DNA of 64,000 nt from the NCBI RefSeq assembly GCF_900094625.1, contig NZ_FMAJ01000002.1:1-64000 (forward strand). The letters are read 5' to 3'. The stretch comes from Rhizobium aethiopicum (lineage in GTDB: Bacteria > Pseudomonadota > Alphaproteobacteria > Rhizobiales > Rhizobiaceae). Made by a program: the position numbers and the translations under genes. Under the pieces are notes generated by a model that was given only the letters and a program-made list of their open reading frames with translations, made no database searches and had not been told where the DNA came from. Below, piece after piece: positions 1 to 7,586 of this stretch; the first letter of the stretch is position 1, and each line of letters starts with the position of its first letter.

Positions 1-476
1 AACAGCAGCGATTCTGTGCAGCGCTTGCTCTCGTCGTAGGACGAGCGCGGCCCGGTACAGTCGACCTGGCCCTTGTAGGATTCCGGCTGCGGCGACACCA
101 GCGGGTCGCCATAAACTTCGGAAGATGAGGTGAAACCGAAACGGCCGCCCTTCTTCAGGAGGTCGAGAAGCCGCATTGCCCCGAGGAGATTGGCGGAAAT
201 CGTTCGCTTCGGCTCCTTCATATACCAGGGCGGCGACGCGGGAGAGGCAAGATGGTAGATTTCGTCGAATTTTTCGGAGGTCTGCAGGGTTTCGACGTCG
301 GATTTCACGAAGTGGAAACGGGGGTCCCTGATATGCTCGATATTCTCGAAAAGTCCGGTCCAGAGGTTATCGACAACGACAAGTTTCTGAACGTCTGTCC
401 GGAGCAGAAGTCGATCGCACAGATGCGATCCAATGAAACCAGCTCCGCCTGAAATCAATACAGTTTTCATTTGCAT
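1..476 (-). CDS. NAD-dependent epimerase/dehydratase, UDP-glucuronate decarboxylase-like (5' part; runs off the left end)
   Basis: The reading frame enters from the left edge of the window and holds the first ~158 residues. The N-terminus has the extended-SDR Rossmann motif GGAGFIGSH, followed by an acidic stretch VVVDN that ends beta-2. Further on come the HLASPASPP loop, a TSSSEVYGDP segment and the catalytic YxxxK as YDESK. The GP-R-S-YDESKR context is typical of UDP-glucuronate decarboxylases and dTDP-glucose dehydratases, which make nucleotide sugars for surface polysaccharide. Two in-frame ATGs lie six bases apart (476 and 470). GAGG sits 4 bases before the first and 10 before the second, so the start is not certain. 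The C-terminal part is outside the window, so substrate cannot be called. Confidence 0.85.
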   Translation of the reverse strand, partial: MQMKTVLISGGAGFIGSHLCDRLLLRTDVQKLVVVDNLWTGLFENIEHIRDPRFHFVKSDVETLQTSEKFDEIYHLASPASPPWYMKEPKRTISANLLGAMRLLDLLKKGGRFGFTSSSEVYGDPLVSPQPESYKGQVDCTGPRSSYDESKRCTESLL

Positions 477-507
477 TGTTCCTCGTGACTTTAAGAAAGG
501 TAATTGT

Positions 508-536
508 TTATTAGCATTCCCTATAAGGGCTGACAA
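508..536 (-). promoter_or_regulatory. Predicted sigma70-type promoter of the epimerase gene
   Basis: On the minus strand TTGTCA (536-531) and TAATAA (513-508) are separated by exactly 17 bases. They end about 30 bases before the epimerase start codon. The fit to the -35/-10 consensus is good; activity is inferred. Confidence 0.5.
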
Positions 537-539
537 TTG

Positions 540-556
540 CTTAGACAAGTTCTAAG
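540..556. promoter_or_regulatory. Inverted repeat CTTAGA-N5-TCTAAG next to the -35 box
   Basis: A 6-5-6 perfect inverted repeat lies 4 bases upstream of the predicted -35 box of the epimerase gene. Its position suits an activator or repressor site. The regulator is unknown. Confidence 0.35.
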
Positions 557-843
557 AAATACTCGCGCGTTAATCTTAATTATTAATTCCACTTACTCAC
601 GGTAGTATCGACCTTTGTACTGCGGGGCGAGGTTGCGTACTCCCGGACATATACTGCGGAGGGCTCGACCACAGCATGTCCGTCAGCTGCCAAGCGTTCT
701 CTAGCACAAGGGTGCGGTCGCGCATCGGGCTAAAGTCCGACTCGAGACGAGCACATCGATTTAGAGTTGTCCCCGGCATTTCAAAGGTCCGGGGCGCAAC
801 AGCCCGCTCCGGTGTCCGTCAGGCTGCCTGCGCCCAATCCCGA
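557..843. other. Intergenic stretch without a recognisable gene
   Basis: Together with the promoter elements at 508-556, this makes a gap of 367 bases between the epimerase start and the ampC stop. The left part is AT-rich. Short open frames on both strands show no recognisable motif or convincing ribosome binding site, and I did not call them. Confidence 0.5.
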
Positions 844-1998
844 TCAGTCGGCGGCAAGCGCGGTCAGTATCCGATGGGCGGCGGTGACCCGCTCCTCGTT
901 GGGATAATTTTTATTGGCCAGGATGACGATGCCGAGTCGCTCCTTTGGAACGAAGGCGACATACGCCCCGAAGCCGTTGGTCGAACCGGTCTTGTTGATC
1001 CAGACGTCGTCACGCGGTTTCATCGGCGGCCGCAGTTCCGACACTGGAGTGGTCTTCAGCATCGCGGCGGAATTACCCTCGAGCAGGCTCGGCAAGGCGG
1101 CGGGATAATCATATTGCTCCCAGATCAGATCCTGGGTTGTCGCCCCGACGCTGAAATAACCGGTGTGGGTCTTGGCAATCGCCTGCTGCAGTTTCCCGTC
1201 GACATTGACCTGGCCCATGTTGGCGCCGACGAAGCGGATCATGTCGCCGGCCGTCGATCTGACACCATAGGCCTCGGAGGAGAGCAGGGCCGGCGTCAGC
1301 CGCGCCGGTTCGCCGGTGCGCTTATACCCTTGAGCATAATCGGCGAGCCGCGACTTCGGCACATTGATATAGGTGCTCTTCAATCCGAGAGCGGCAAACA
1401 GCTTCCCTTCCATGAGCGCGGCGAAGTCGCCGCCCATGGCTTTGGCGGTGATGTAGCCGAGCATGCCGATGCTCGGATTGGCGTAACTTCTCTGCGTCCC
1501 CGCTGCGTAGGAGGGCTGCCATGCTGCGAAATAGGAAAGCAGCTGCTTTTCGGTCTTGACCTCATCAGGCAGCTGCAGCGGAAATCCGCCGGCGGCATGG
1601 GTAGCGAGATTGATCAGCTCGACATCGCCGAACGGCTTGCCCTTCATTGCCGGCAGATATGTGCTGACCTTGTCGTCAAGCGAAAGTTCGCCCTTTGCTT
1701 CAGCGTAGGACGCCAGCGTGGCGGTGAAGGTCTTGCTGATCGATCCGAGTTCGAAGAGCGTGGTCGGCGCTACTGGCCTGCCCGTCTCCTTCGAGACGAC
1801 GCCATAGGTGAAGACATGCTGCTCTCCGTCGATGGTGATGCCGACGGCAACGCCCGGGATGGCGTTTTTCTCCATGACCGGCTTGATCGCGGCGTCGGCG
1901 ATCGCCCTCACTTTCGCGGCATCGGCGGCAAAGCCGCTGGTGGAAGCGCATGCCGAGATCAAGGCGGCCGATAAAATTCTCATCCCAACATTCTTCAT
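844..1998 (-). CDS. ampC: Class C (AmpC-type) serine beta-lactamase
   Basis: Periplasmic enzyme that hydrolyses beta-lactams through an acyl-serine intermediate. From the chosen start (MKNVGMRI) it has a signal peptide with an Ala-rich cleavage region, then the three class C signatures: SISK with the nucleophile near S86 and K89, YAN near Y172, and KTG near K336. The 384-residue length is normal for mature AmpC plus signal. An in-frame ATG nine codons upstream is rejected because the later one is preceded by GGAGGATGACTTT and begins a proper signal peptide. The gene is divergent from an AmpR-like regulator, the classical inducible arrangement. Related serine esterases and DD-peptidases share SxxK, but the YAN/KTG set and the ampR neighbour favour beta-lactamase. 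Confidence 0.9.
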   Translation of the reverse strand: MKNVGMRILSAALISACASTSGFAADAAKVRAIADAAIKPVMEKNAIPGVAVGITIDGEQHVFTYGVVSKETGRPVAPTTLFELGSISKTFTATLASYAEAKGELSLDDKVSTYLPAMKGKPFGDVELINLATHAAGGFPLQLPDEVKTEKQLLSYFAAWQPSYAAGTQRSYANPSIGMLGYITAKAMGGDFAALMEGKLFAALGLKSTYINVPKSRLADYAQGYKRTGEPARLTPALLSSEAYGVRSTAGDMIRFVGANMGQVNVDGKLQQAIAKTHTGYFSVGATTQDLIWEQYDYPAALPSLLEGNSAAMLKTTPVSELRPPMKPRDDVWINKTGSTNGFGAYVAFVPKERLGIVILANKNYPNEERVTAAHRILTALAAD

Positions 1999-2050
1999 AA
2001 AGTCATCCTCCAAAGGGCGGTCCATGAGCGCGAAGCGCGTCCCCGGACGG

Positions 2051-2078
2051 ATTTAAAGGCGCTGTTTTCCAATCACAA
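2051..2078 (-). promoter_or_regulatory. Predicted ampC promoter
   Basis: Minus-strand TTGTGA (2078-2073) and TTAAAT (2056-2051) are 16 bases apart and lie about 50-80 bases upstream of the ampC start. The AmpR-type inverted repeat sits just upstream of the -35 box, as expected for an activated promoter. Confidence 0.45.
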
Positions 2079-2094
2079 ACGATGATATCTCGCG

Positions 2095-2114
2095 CTAGAT
2101 AAAAGAAATTCTAG
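2095..2114. promoter_or_regulatory. Candidate AmpR binding site (CTAGA-N10-TCTAG)
   Basis: A perfect 5-10-5 inverted repeat lies between ampC and ampR, 17 bases upstream of the ampC -35 box and only 7 bases before the ampR start codon. This fits activation of ampC together with autorepression of ampR. Binding is inferred from position and family behaviour. Confidence 0.5.
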
Positions 2115-2121
2115 GGCTTAT

Positions 2122-2997
2122 ATGGTTCGTCCATTCCTCCCCCTGAACGGCCTCAGGGCCTTCGAAGCCTCCGCGCGGCATCTGAGCTTCACCCGCGCCG
2201 CGATCGAGCTCTGCGTCACCCAGGCGGCCGTCAGCCAGCAAGTCAAGGGCCTGGAGAAGCGGTTGGGCGTGGCGCTGTTCCAGCGCCTTCCCCGCGGCTT
2301 GAAGATCACCGCCGAAGGCGAAGCGCTGCTGCCGACGGTCACCGCTTCCTTCGACCAGATGGCGACGACGCTCGACAGGATCGAGGCCGGGCAGGTGCGC
2401 GAATTGCTGTTCCTCGGCGTCGTCGGCACGCTCGCCGTCGGCTGGCTCCTGCCGCGGATTGCGGATTTCCAGCGCCGGCATCCCTTCATCGATCTGCGCA
2501 TTTCCACCAACAACAACCGTGTCGATCCGGCGGCGGAAGGGCTCGATTTCGCCATCCGCTTCGGCAGCGGCTCATGGCACGGCACGCAGGCGCAGCGGCT
2601 GTTCGAGGCGCCGCTCTCGCCTCTCTGTCTCCCGAAGCTCGCCGAGGATCTGAAATCGCCGGCAGACCTTGCCGGGGCGACACTGCTGCGCAGCTATCGC
2701 ACGGATGAGTGGAGCACCTGGTTCCAGGCCGCAGGCGTGCCGCCGGCGGCTCAGGTCAATGCCGGCATCGTCTTCGATTCCTCCGTCGGCATGATGGAGG
2801 CGGCCCTCCAGGGGCTCGGCGTGGCGCTCGCCCCGCCCTCGATGTTTTCAAGGCACCTCTGCTCGGGCGCGGTCGTGCAGCCCTTCGCCACGGCCATCTC
2901 GCTTGGAAGCTATTGGCTGACGCGCCTGCAGTCGCGGCCGGTCACGCCGGCCATGCGCGTCTTTTCGGATTGGATCTTTTCGCAAGTCGAAGGGTAA
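2122..2997 (+). CDS. ampR: LysR-family beta-lactamase regulator AmpR
   Basis: DNA-binding activator/repressor of ampC that in enterobacteria senses muropeptides. The first ~60 residues form the winged helix (LRAFEASARHLSFTRAAIEL, then VTQAAVSQQVKGLE). The effector domain keeps AmpR-specific stretches such as the NNRVDPAAEGLDFAIRFG run, a LLRSYRTDEW segment and a C-terminal GSYWLTRLQSR. These match the memorised Enterobacter AmpR sequence far better than generic LysR proteins. The length (291 residues) equals the family norm. The gene is divergent from ampC with a 123-base intergenic region holding an inverted repeat and a plausible promoter. Confidence 0.92.
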   Translation: MVRPFLPLNGLRAFEASARHLSFTRAAIELCVTQAAVSQQVKGLEKRLGVALFQRLPRGLKITAEGEALLPTVTASFDQMATTLDRIEAGQVRELLFLGVVGTLAVGWLLPRIADFQRRHPFIDLRISTNNNRVDPAAEGLDFAIRFGSGSWHGTQAQRLFEAPLSPLCLPKLAEDLKSPADLAGATLLRSYRTDEWSTWFQAAGVPPAAQVNAGIVFDSSVGMMEAALQGLGVALAPPSMFSRHLCSGAVVQPFATAISLGSYWLTRLQSRPVTPAMRVFSDWIFSQVEG

Positions 2998-3000
2998 CCC

Positions 3001-3026
3001 GGAGCGCCCAACTGAATGGGCGCTCC
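3001..3026. terminator. Perfect 10-bp hairpin between convergent genes
   Basis: GGAGCGCCCA and its exact complement are separated by a 6-base loop, 3 bases after the ampR stop and 9 bases from the stop of the convergent binding-protein gene. There is no T-run on either side, so if it ends transcription it does so without a classical U-tract. It may act for both strands. Confidence 0.45.
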
Positions 3027-3035
3027 GATGCAGCG

Positions 3036-4028
3036 TCATTTCTGGATGCAGGTGTCGACCGTGTCCTTGGTGCATTCGTCAAGCCCGGTGAAGACCGGAT
3101 CCTCGACCGGCTTTCCGGCGATGAGATCCATCATCACGCTCGGCGCCTTGTAGCCCATTTCGAAGGGCCGCTGGCCGACGAGGGCGGTCACCAGACCTTC
3201 CTTGGCGATCGCTACCTCTTCGCCGATCGTATCGGCGGCGCCGATGACGAATTCGTTCTTGGCGATCTTGTCGGCCATCGGCTTGAACAGGTCGCGATAG
3301 GGCTGCGGTGCGCCGAACAGCGGCCAGCCGCCCATAATGCCGAAGGCGTCGAGATCGGGGTTGGCGGCGAGGATGTCGGTCATCGCCTGAACGCCCTTGG
3401 CGCCGTCGTCATTGGTGAAGACCGGGCAGCCGGCCACCTCAGTCCAGCCGCCTTCGCCCTTCAAAGCGGGGAGATCCTTTTGCCCGCTCAGCGTATCGCG
3501 CATGCCCTGGGCGCGGCGCAGGATGTTGTCGGCGCCGGGATTGCCTTCGATGGTGCAGATCTTGCCGCCGTTCGGCTTGGCCTTCTTGATGTATTCGCCG
3601 ATCCGCGCCCCCATCAGGTAGTTGTCGGTGCCGAGATAGGTCTTGCGCAGCGCGGAATCTTCCGCCGCAAGATCGGCATCGAGGGTCATGACAGGCACGC
3701 TTGGATTAGCCGTCTTCAGCGTCTGAGCGATCAGCTTGGCGTTGGACGGCGAGATGGCGATTGCCGCCGTATCGGCCTTGCCGAGCATATCCTGGACGAT
3801 CTGCGCCTCTCCGGCCTCATCGGAGGTCGATGCCGGGCCCGTATAGAAGCATTCATATTCTGCCGAAGCGTTTTCCTTGTTCCACTTCTGGCAACCCTGG
3901 TTGATCGCCTCGAAGAACGGGTTGTCGAGGCCCTTTACGACGATGACGAGCTGCTTCTTGGCGGCCGCGGCCTCGCCGGCCGTGAACGCCAGGACTGCCG
4001 CGGCAGTCAGCAATAATGCCTTCCTCAT
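3036..4028 (-). CDS. Periplasmic sugar-binding protein of an ABC transporter (Peripl_BP_4 family)
   Basis: Captures a sugar in the periplasm and hands it to an inner-membrane permease. The start at MRKALLL is preceded by AGGGAGGAAGCT and opens a clear signal peptide ending AAAAKK. The mature protein shows the ribose/fructose-binding pattern: VIVVKGLDNPFFEAINQG, then a PVMTLDAD segment, EGNPGADN and an IMGGWPLFG stretch. Length (330 residues) is close to rhizobial FrcB. It follows the dehydrogenase gene with a 47-base gap, and the matching ATPase and permease genes lie on the other strand at 5.3-7.1 kb. The sugar is unknown; fructose or a related hexose is possible from family resemblance only. 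Confidence 0.85.
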   Translation of the reverse strand: MRKALLLTAAAVLAFTAGEAAAAKKQLVIVVKGLDNPFFEAINQGCQKWNKENASAEYECFYTGPASTSDEAGEAQIVQDMLGKADTAAIAISPSNAKLIAQTLKTANPSVPVMTLDADLAAEDSALRKTYLGTDNYLMGARIGEYIKKAKPNGGKICTIEGNPGADNILRRAQGMRDTLSGQKDLPALKGEGGWTEVAGCPVFTNDDGAKGVQAMTDILAANPDLDAFGIMGGWPLFGAPQPYRDLFKPMADKIAKNEFVIGAADTIGEEVAIAKEGLVTALVGQRPFEMGYKAPSVMMDLIAGKPVEDPVFTGLDECTKDTVDTCIQK

Positions 4029-4075
4029 AGCTTCCTCCCTTTGTGAAAGGGCGGGCGCCTTCGCCCGCCCCGTTA

Positions 4076-5056
4076 TCAACCGGGATACCAGACGATACGA
4101 GGCTCCTCCCCTGAACGCCGGTATTCCCAGGCTGAATCGATGAGCTTTTCCAGATCGTAGACGGGGCGCCAGTTCAACAGGAACTTCGCCTTGTTGTTGT
4201 CCATCCAGTTCGAGTGATATTCGCTCGGTATGTCGACGGAGGCCAGCCCGCGGGTGCGGGCGAGGTAGGCGGCGACCTCGCCATAATCGACCGGCCGATC
4301 CATCGCGATGTTGAAGAGCTGTCCGACGGCGCGCGGATTGTCGATCGCCGCCAGGATCGCCGAAACGAGATCGTCGACATGGACGAAATTGCGCTTCAGC
4401 GGCCGCCCGTCGGCGTCTCGCAGCAGCGGCACGGTGCCGTCGCGCGCGTAACGCGCCGCATCGGCCGGCGGCACCAGGCTCTTCCAGTCAGGCCCGCCGA
4501 AGACATCGTCGCCGAAGGAGAGGGTGAACTTGAAATCGTCCTTATCCATGATCCAGGGCGCGCGCAGGCAGCAGCTGTTGATGCCGTATTGGATGGCGAA
4601 CTGCTCGAGCATCACCTCTTCCAGCACCTTGGAGAGCGCGTAGCAGCCGGGATAGGCGCGGTGCGGCGTCTTTTCGGTCACCGGCCCGTCATGACGATAG
4701 AAGAAATGGCCGATGCCGGCATCGCCGCCGATGAGAATGAATTGCCGCGCCGTCGGGCTCGTGCGAAAGGCCTCGAGCAGCCAGAACAGGCCCTTGACCG
4801 TTACGTCGATCACGTCGTCAGGCGTTTCCTTGCAGGTGGCAAGATGCAGCACATGGGTGACGTCCTGCATCGCCGCCGAAACGACGGCGCCGTCGGCGAT
4901 CGAACCCTTGATGACATCGATACGGTCGCTCTCTTCGAGCACACGATTGTGACAGAGCGCGCGGATGCGTGCTCTGGAAAATCGCGGCTCGTCAAGCAGC
5001 TCAGTTATGAAGCGCCGCCCGACCTTGCCCGTAGCCCCGGTGACAAGGATCAGCAT
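4076..5056 (-). CDS. NAD-dependent epimerase/dehydratase (extended SDR)
   Basis: Likely a sugar or sugar-acid dehydrogenase/epimerase. It has the nucleotide-binding GATGKVG near the N-terminus, the active-site tyrosine and lysine as YALSK, and an NFVHVDDLVSAI segment typical of extended SDRs. It is 326 residues long. The start is supported by GGGAGAGAGAGC before the ATG. It heads the unit that continues into the sugar-binding protein gene and is divergent from the transporter ATPase gene. This suggests that it acts on the imported sugar rather than on cell-envelope nucleotide sugars. Substrate is unknown. Confidence 0.8.
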   Translation of the reverse strand: MLILVTGATGKVGRRFITELLDEPRFSRARIRALCHNRVLEESDRIDVIKGSIADGAVVSAAMQDVTHVLHLATCKETPDDVIDVTVKGLFWLLEAFRTSPTARQFILIGGDAGIGHFFYRHDGPVTEKTPHRAYPGCYALSKVLEEVMLEQFAIQYGINSCCLRAPWIMDKDDFKFTLSFGDDVFGGPDWKSLVPPADAARYARDGTVPLLRDADGRPLKRNFVHVDDLVSAILAAIDNPRAVGQLFNIAMDRPVDYGEVAAYLARTRGLASVDIPSEYHSNWMDNNKAKFLLNWRPVYDLEKLIDSAWEYRRSGEEPRIVWYPG

Positions 5057-5298
5057 GCTCTCTCTCCCAGCAACAGCTAATATCCGCTCGTTTCCGGCGT
5101 CAATCTGTATTTACGCGGCGAAGTAGATTTTTGCCTTGGCGGGCGGTTTATGCGGACAATTGATTGACGATTCTTCAGGCTTTTGCGTAAATGACCATAA
5201 TCGCTTTGCCGGGAGGAGCTTGGCAAACCGAGATCGCAGGCGTCTGACGGCCAGCGGGCCGCGACGACAAGTCTGCGGCATCAGGGGAGGGTGGTCGG

Positions 5299-6042
5299 CT
5301 GGCAGCGGTTCTAGAACTCACCAATATTTCCAAGCATTTCGGCGCCATCCAGGCGGTCAACGACGTGTCGATCACGCTGGAAGCCGGCCAGGTCGTCGGC
5401 CTGATGGGTGATAATGGCGCGGGAAAGAGTACGCTGGTCAAGATGATCGCCGGCAACTTCCGGCCGAGTGAAGGCACGATGCGCCTTGACGGCAAGGAAA
5501 TCGTCATGCACCGGCCGGTCGAGGCGCGCCAGCACGGCATCGAAATCGTCCATCAGGATCTGGCGCTCTGCAACAATCTGACCGCCGCCGCCAACGTCTT
5601 CCTGGGGCGGGAGCTGCGGCGCGGCGTCGGCCCGTTCCGCATCCTCGACTACAAGACAATGTACCGGCGCGCCGGCGACATATTCAAGGAGCTGAAATCG
5701 GAAACCCGCCCGCGCGATCTCGTCAAGCAGATGTCGGGCGGCCAGCGGCAGGCGGTGGCGATCGCCCGCACCATGCTGTCGGAGGCGAAGATCGTGCTGA
5801 TGGACGAACCGACGGCGGCGATATCGGTCCGCCAGGTGGCTGAGGTCTTGAATCTCATCCGCGAGCTGCGCGATCGCGGCATCGCGGTCGTGCTGATCAG
5901 CCACCGCATGCCCGACGTCTTCACCGTCGCCGACCGGGTGATTGTCATGCGCCGCGGCCGCAAGGTCGCCGACAAATCGATTGCGGCGAGTTCGCCGGAG
6001 GAAGTAACGGGTCTCATAACAGGCGCCATCGAACAGGTTTGA
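5299..6042 (+). CDS. Sugar ABC transporter ATP-binding protein (single-domain, FrcA-like)
   Basis: Energises import through the permease encoded next. It shows Walker A (GDNGAGKST), Q-loop, signature MSGGQRQ, Walker B (IVLMDEPTAA) and the switch histidine in ISHRMPD. The frame is open and shows family similarity (LELTNISKHFGAIQAVND) well before the first ATG at 5365, so that ATG would remove most of the first strand. Between the stop at 5245 and this homology there is no ATG, GTG or TTG. The only candidate is CTG at 5299, with AGGGGAGG 8 bases before it. I therefore place the start there. One ABC domain of about 250 residues resembles FrcA rather than the double-domain RbsA/GguA type. Confidence 0.85.
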   Translation: MAAVLELTNISKHFGAIQAVNDVSITLEAGQVVGLMGDNGAGKSTLVKMIAGNFRPSEGTMRLDGKEIVMHRPVEARQHGIEIVHQDLALCNNLTAAANVFLGRELRRGVGPFRILDYKTMYRRAGDIFKELKSETRPRDLVKQMSGGQRQAVAIARTMLSEAKIVLMDEPTAAISVRQVAEVLNLIRELRDRGIAVVLISHRMPDVFTVADRVIVMRRGRKVADKSIAASSPEEVTGLITGAIEQV

Positions 6043-6076
6043 GCGGCGCAGCACCGGGCAGAAAAGAAGGTCAGCA

Positions 6077-7075
6077 ATGGCAGTTACCCTCGACCAGACG
6101 ATTGCGCAGAGAGAGCGAAGCCGGCTTTCGGAGTTCGTCGGCAGCCAGACCTTCTGGGTGCTGATCGCCGTCATCCTCGCCTGCCTCTTCCTGTCCTTCG
6201 CCACCGATTCCTTCGCGACGGCGAAGAACCTCTACAACATCACCCGCAACGTCACCTTCGTCGCCATCATCGCGCTCGGCATGACGCTCGTCATCATCAC
6301 CGGCGGCATCGATCTCTCGGTGGGCTCGGTACTCTGCCTCTGCAGCATGGTGCTGGCGGTCACCATGCACGCCGGCTACAGCATCGAAATCGGCATAGCG
6401 GCGGCGATCGGGACGGCGCTTGTCGTCGGCGCCTTCAACGGCGTGATGATCGCCTATCTCGATTTCCCGCCCTTCGTGGTGACGCTCGGTATGCTGTCGA
6501 TTGCGCGCAGCCTCGCCATGGTCGCCTCCAACAACACCGTCGTCTTCCAGTTCGGCCCCGATCATGACCAGCTGCTGGCTCTTGGCGGCGGCGCCTGGTT
6601 CCTCGGCATCGCCAATCCCGTCCTCTACATGATCGTCCTGGCGCTTCTGACCGGCTTCGTACTGCGCTGGACGCGCTTCGGCCGTTATGTCTTCGCCATC
6701 GGCGGCAATGAGCATGCCGCGACGCTCACCGGCGTTCCCGTACGCCGCATCAAGGTCGCCGTCTACATGATCTCGGCGCTGTCGGCCGGCATTGCCGGCA
6801 TCGTCCAGACCGGCTGGCTCGGCGCCGTCACCACCAATATCGGCGCCGGCATGGAGCTCCAGGTCATCGCCGCCGCCGTCATCGGCGGCGCCAATCTCGC
6901 CGGCGGCGTCGGCACCGCCTTCGGCGCCCTGGTCGGCGCGGCGCTGATCGAAGTGATCCGCAACAGCCTCGGCCTGCTCGGCATCAACGCATTCTGGCAG
7001 GGGACCTTTATCGGCGGGGCGATCGTGCTCGCGGTGCTGTTCGATCGGATCCGGAATTTCAGGCAGAGCGAGTAG
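6077..7075 (+). CDS. Sugar ABC transporter permease (RbsC/FrcC family)
   Basis: Inner-membrane channel of the transporter. It has about 8-10 hydrophobic segments and the family hallmarks ITGGIDLSVGS (near residue 75), [28 protein letters not shown] (the ATPase-coupling loop) and AAAVIGGANLAGG. Length is 332 residues. The start is preceded by AAGGTCAGCA. It lies 34 bases after the ATPase gene and is probably co-transcribed. The cognate binding protein is most likely the one at 3.0-4.0 kb on the opposite strand. Confidence 0.88.
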   Translation: MAVTLDQTIAQRERSRLSEFVGSQTFWVLIAVILACLFLSFATDSFATAKNLYNITRNVTFVAIIALGMTLVIITGGIDLSVGSVLCLCSMVLAVTMHAGYSIEIGIAAAIGTALVVGAFNGVMIAYLDFPPFVVTLGMLSIARSLAMVASNNTVVFQFGPDHDQLLALGGGAWFLGIANPVLYMIVLALLTGFVLRWTRFGRYVFAIGGNEHAATLTGVPVRRIKVAVYMISALSAGIAGIVQTGWLGAVTTNIGAGMELQVIAAAVIGGANLAGGVGTAFGALVGAALIEVIRNSLGLLGINAFWQGTFIGGAIVLAVLFDRIRNFRQSE

Positions 7076-7134
7076 GCTGCGGTCTTGCGACAGCAGCATG
7101 CGCCAAGAGCGGACGCGCGTGCCTCGACCGCGGG

Positions 7135-7461
7135 CTACGCTCCCGGCGGGCGGTACCGGATCGACTTCGCCCTATTCAGGGCCTGGATCGTATCCTCGAC
7201 GTCGAGGAGCACGGTGGTCTCGATCGAGCTGAGCGCGCCGCCGGCGCCGATCGCAAGCGTGACAGCCGCCATCGATACGTTGTCGGGCGCCTCCCACAAA
7301 TTCCACCCGTCATGCTCGCCGAAAGCATACCAGAACCCATGGAGTTTGCCGCCGACGGATTCGATGTAGTTGCGTGCCGCCTCCCGGCGGTCCTCGGGAT
7401 TTTCGATCATGCGCGCCCAGGTCTCGGGCGTGTAGCTGAAGCGTGTGAGATACATGGCCAT
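7135..7461 (-). CDS. GYD-domain protein
   Basis: A 108-residue soluble protein of the GYD family, whose role is not established. It starts MAMYLTRFSYTPETWARM and carries the small alpha-beta core with WYAFGEHDGWNLWEAPDN, the segment that gives the family its name. The start at 7461 is preceded by GGAGGAAGCAGACC, while an ATG 17 codons upstream lacks a ribosome binding site. It stands alone, convergent with the sugar permease gene (60-base gap). Confidence 0.8.
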   Translation of the reverse strand: MAMYLTRFSYTPETWARMIENPEDRREAARNYIESVGGKLHGFWYAFGEHDGWNLWEAPDNVSMAAVTLAIGAGGALSSIETTVLLDVEDTIQALNRAKSIRYRPPGA

Positions 7462-7586
7462 GGTCTGCTTCCTCCGCCTGACTGCTAGAGTAAACGCTGA
7501 AGCCAGGAGCAATGCCAGTCACTCAATGTGCGTATCAGATGGACGGTCCCGGCAGCGAAAATGACGCCGCCGGGACCAGCTGCTCG

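Noticed and set aside
477..620. AT-rich TTAA clusters as a CtrA site
   Set aside because: The TTAA units near 570-595 are spaced by 2, 3 or 9 bases, not the required 7.
676..1974. Long plus-strand open frame opposite ampC
   Set aside because: It is antisense to a well-supported beta-lactamase, has an Arg/Gly-rich composition typical of GC-rich shadow frames and shows no domain.
2709..4016. Long plus-strand open frame across the ampR end and the binding-protein gene
   Set aside because: Shadow frame. It crosses two genes with clear motifs in other frames.
6071..7099. Long minus-strand open frame opposite the sugar permease
   Set aside because: The composition is Asp/Glu/Ala/His-rich, as expected for the reverse complement of a permease gene, and there is no motif.
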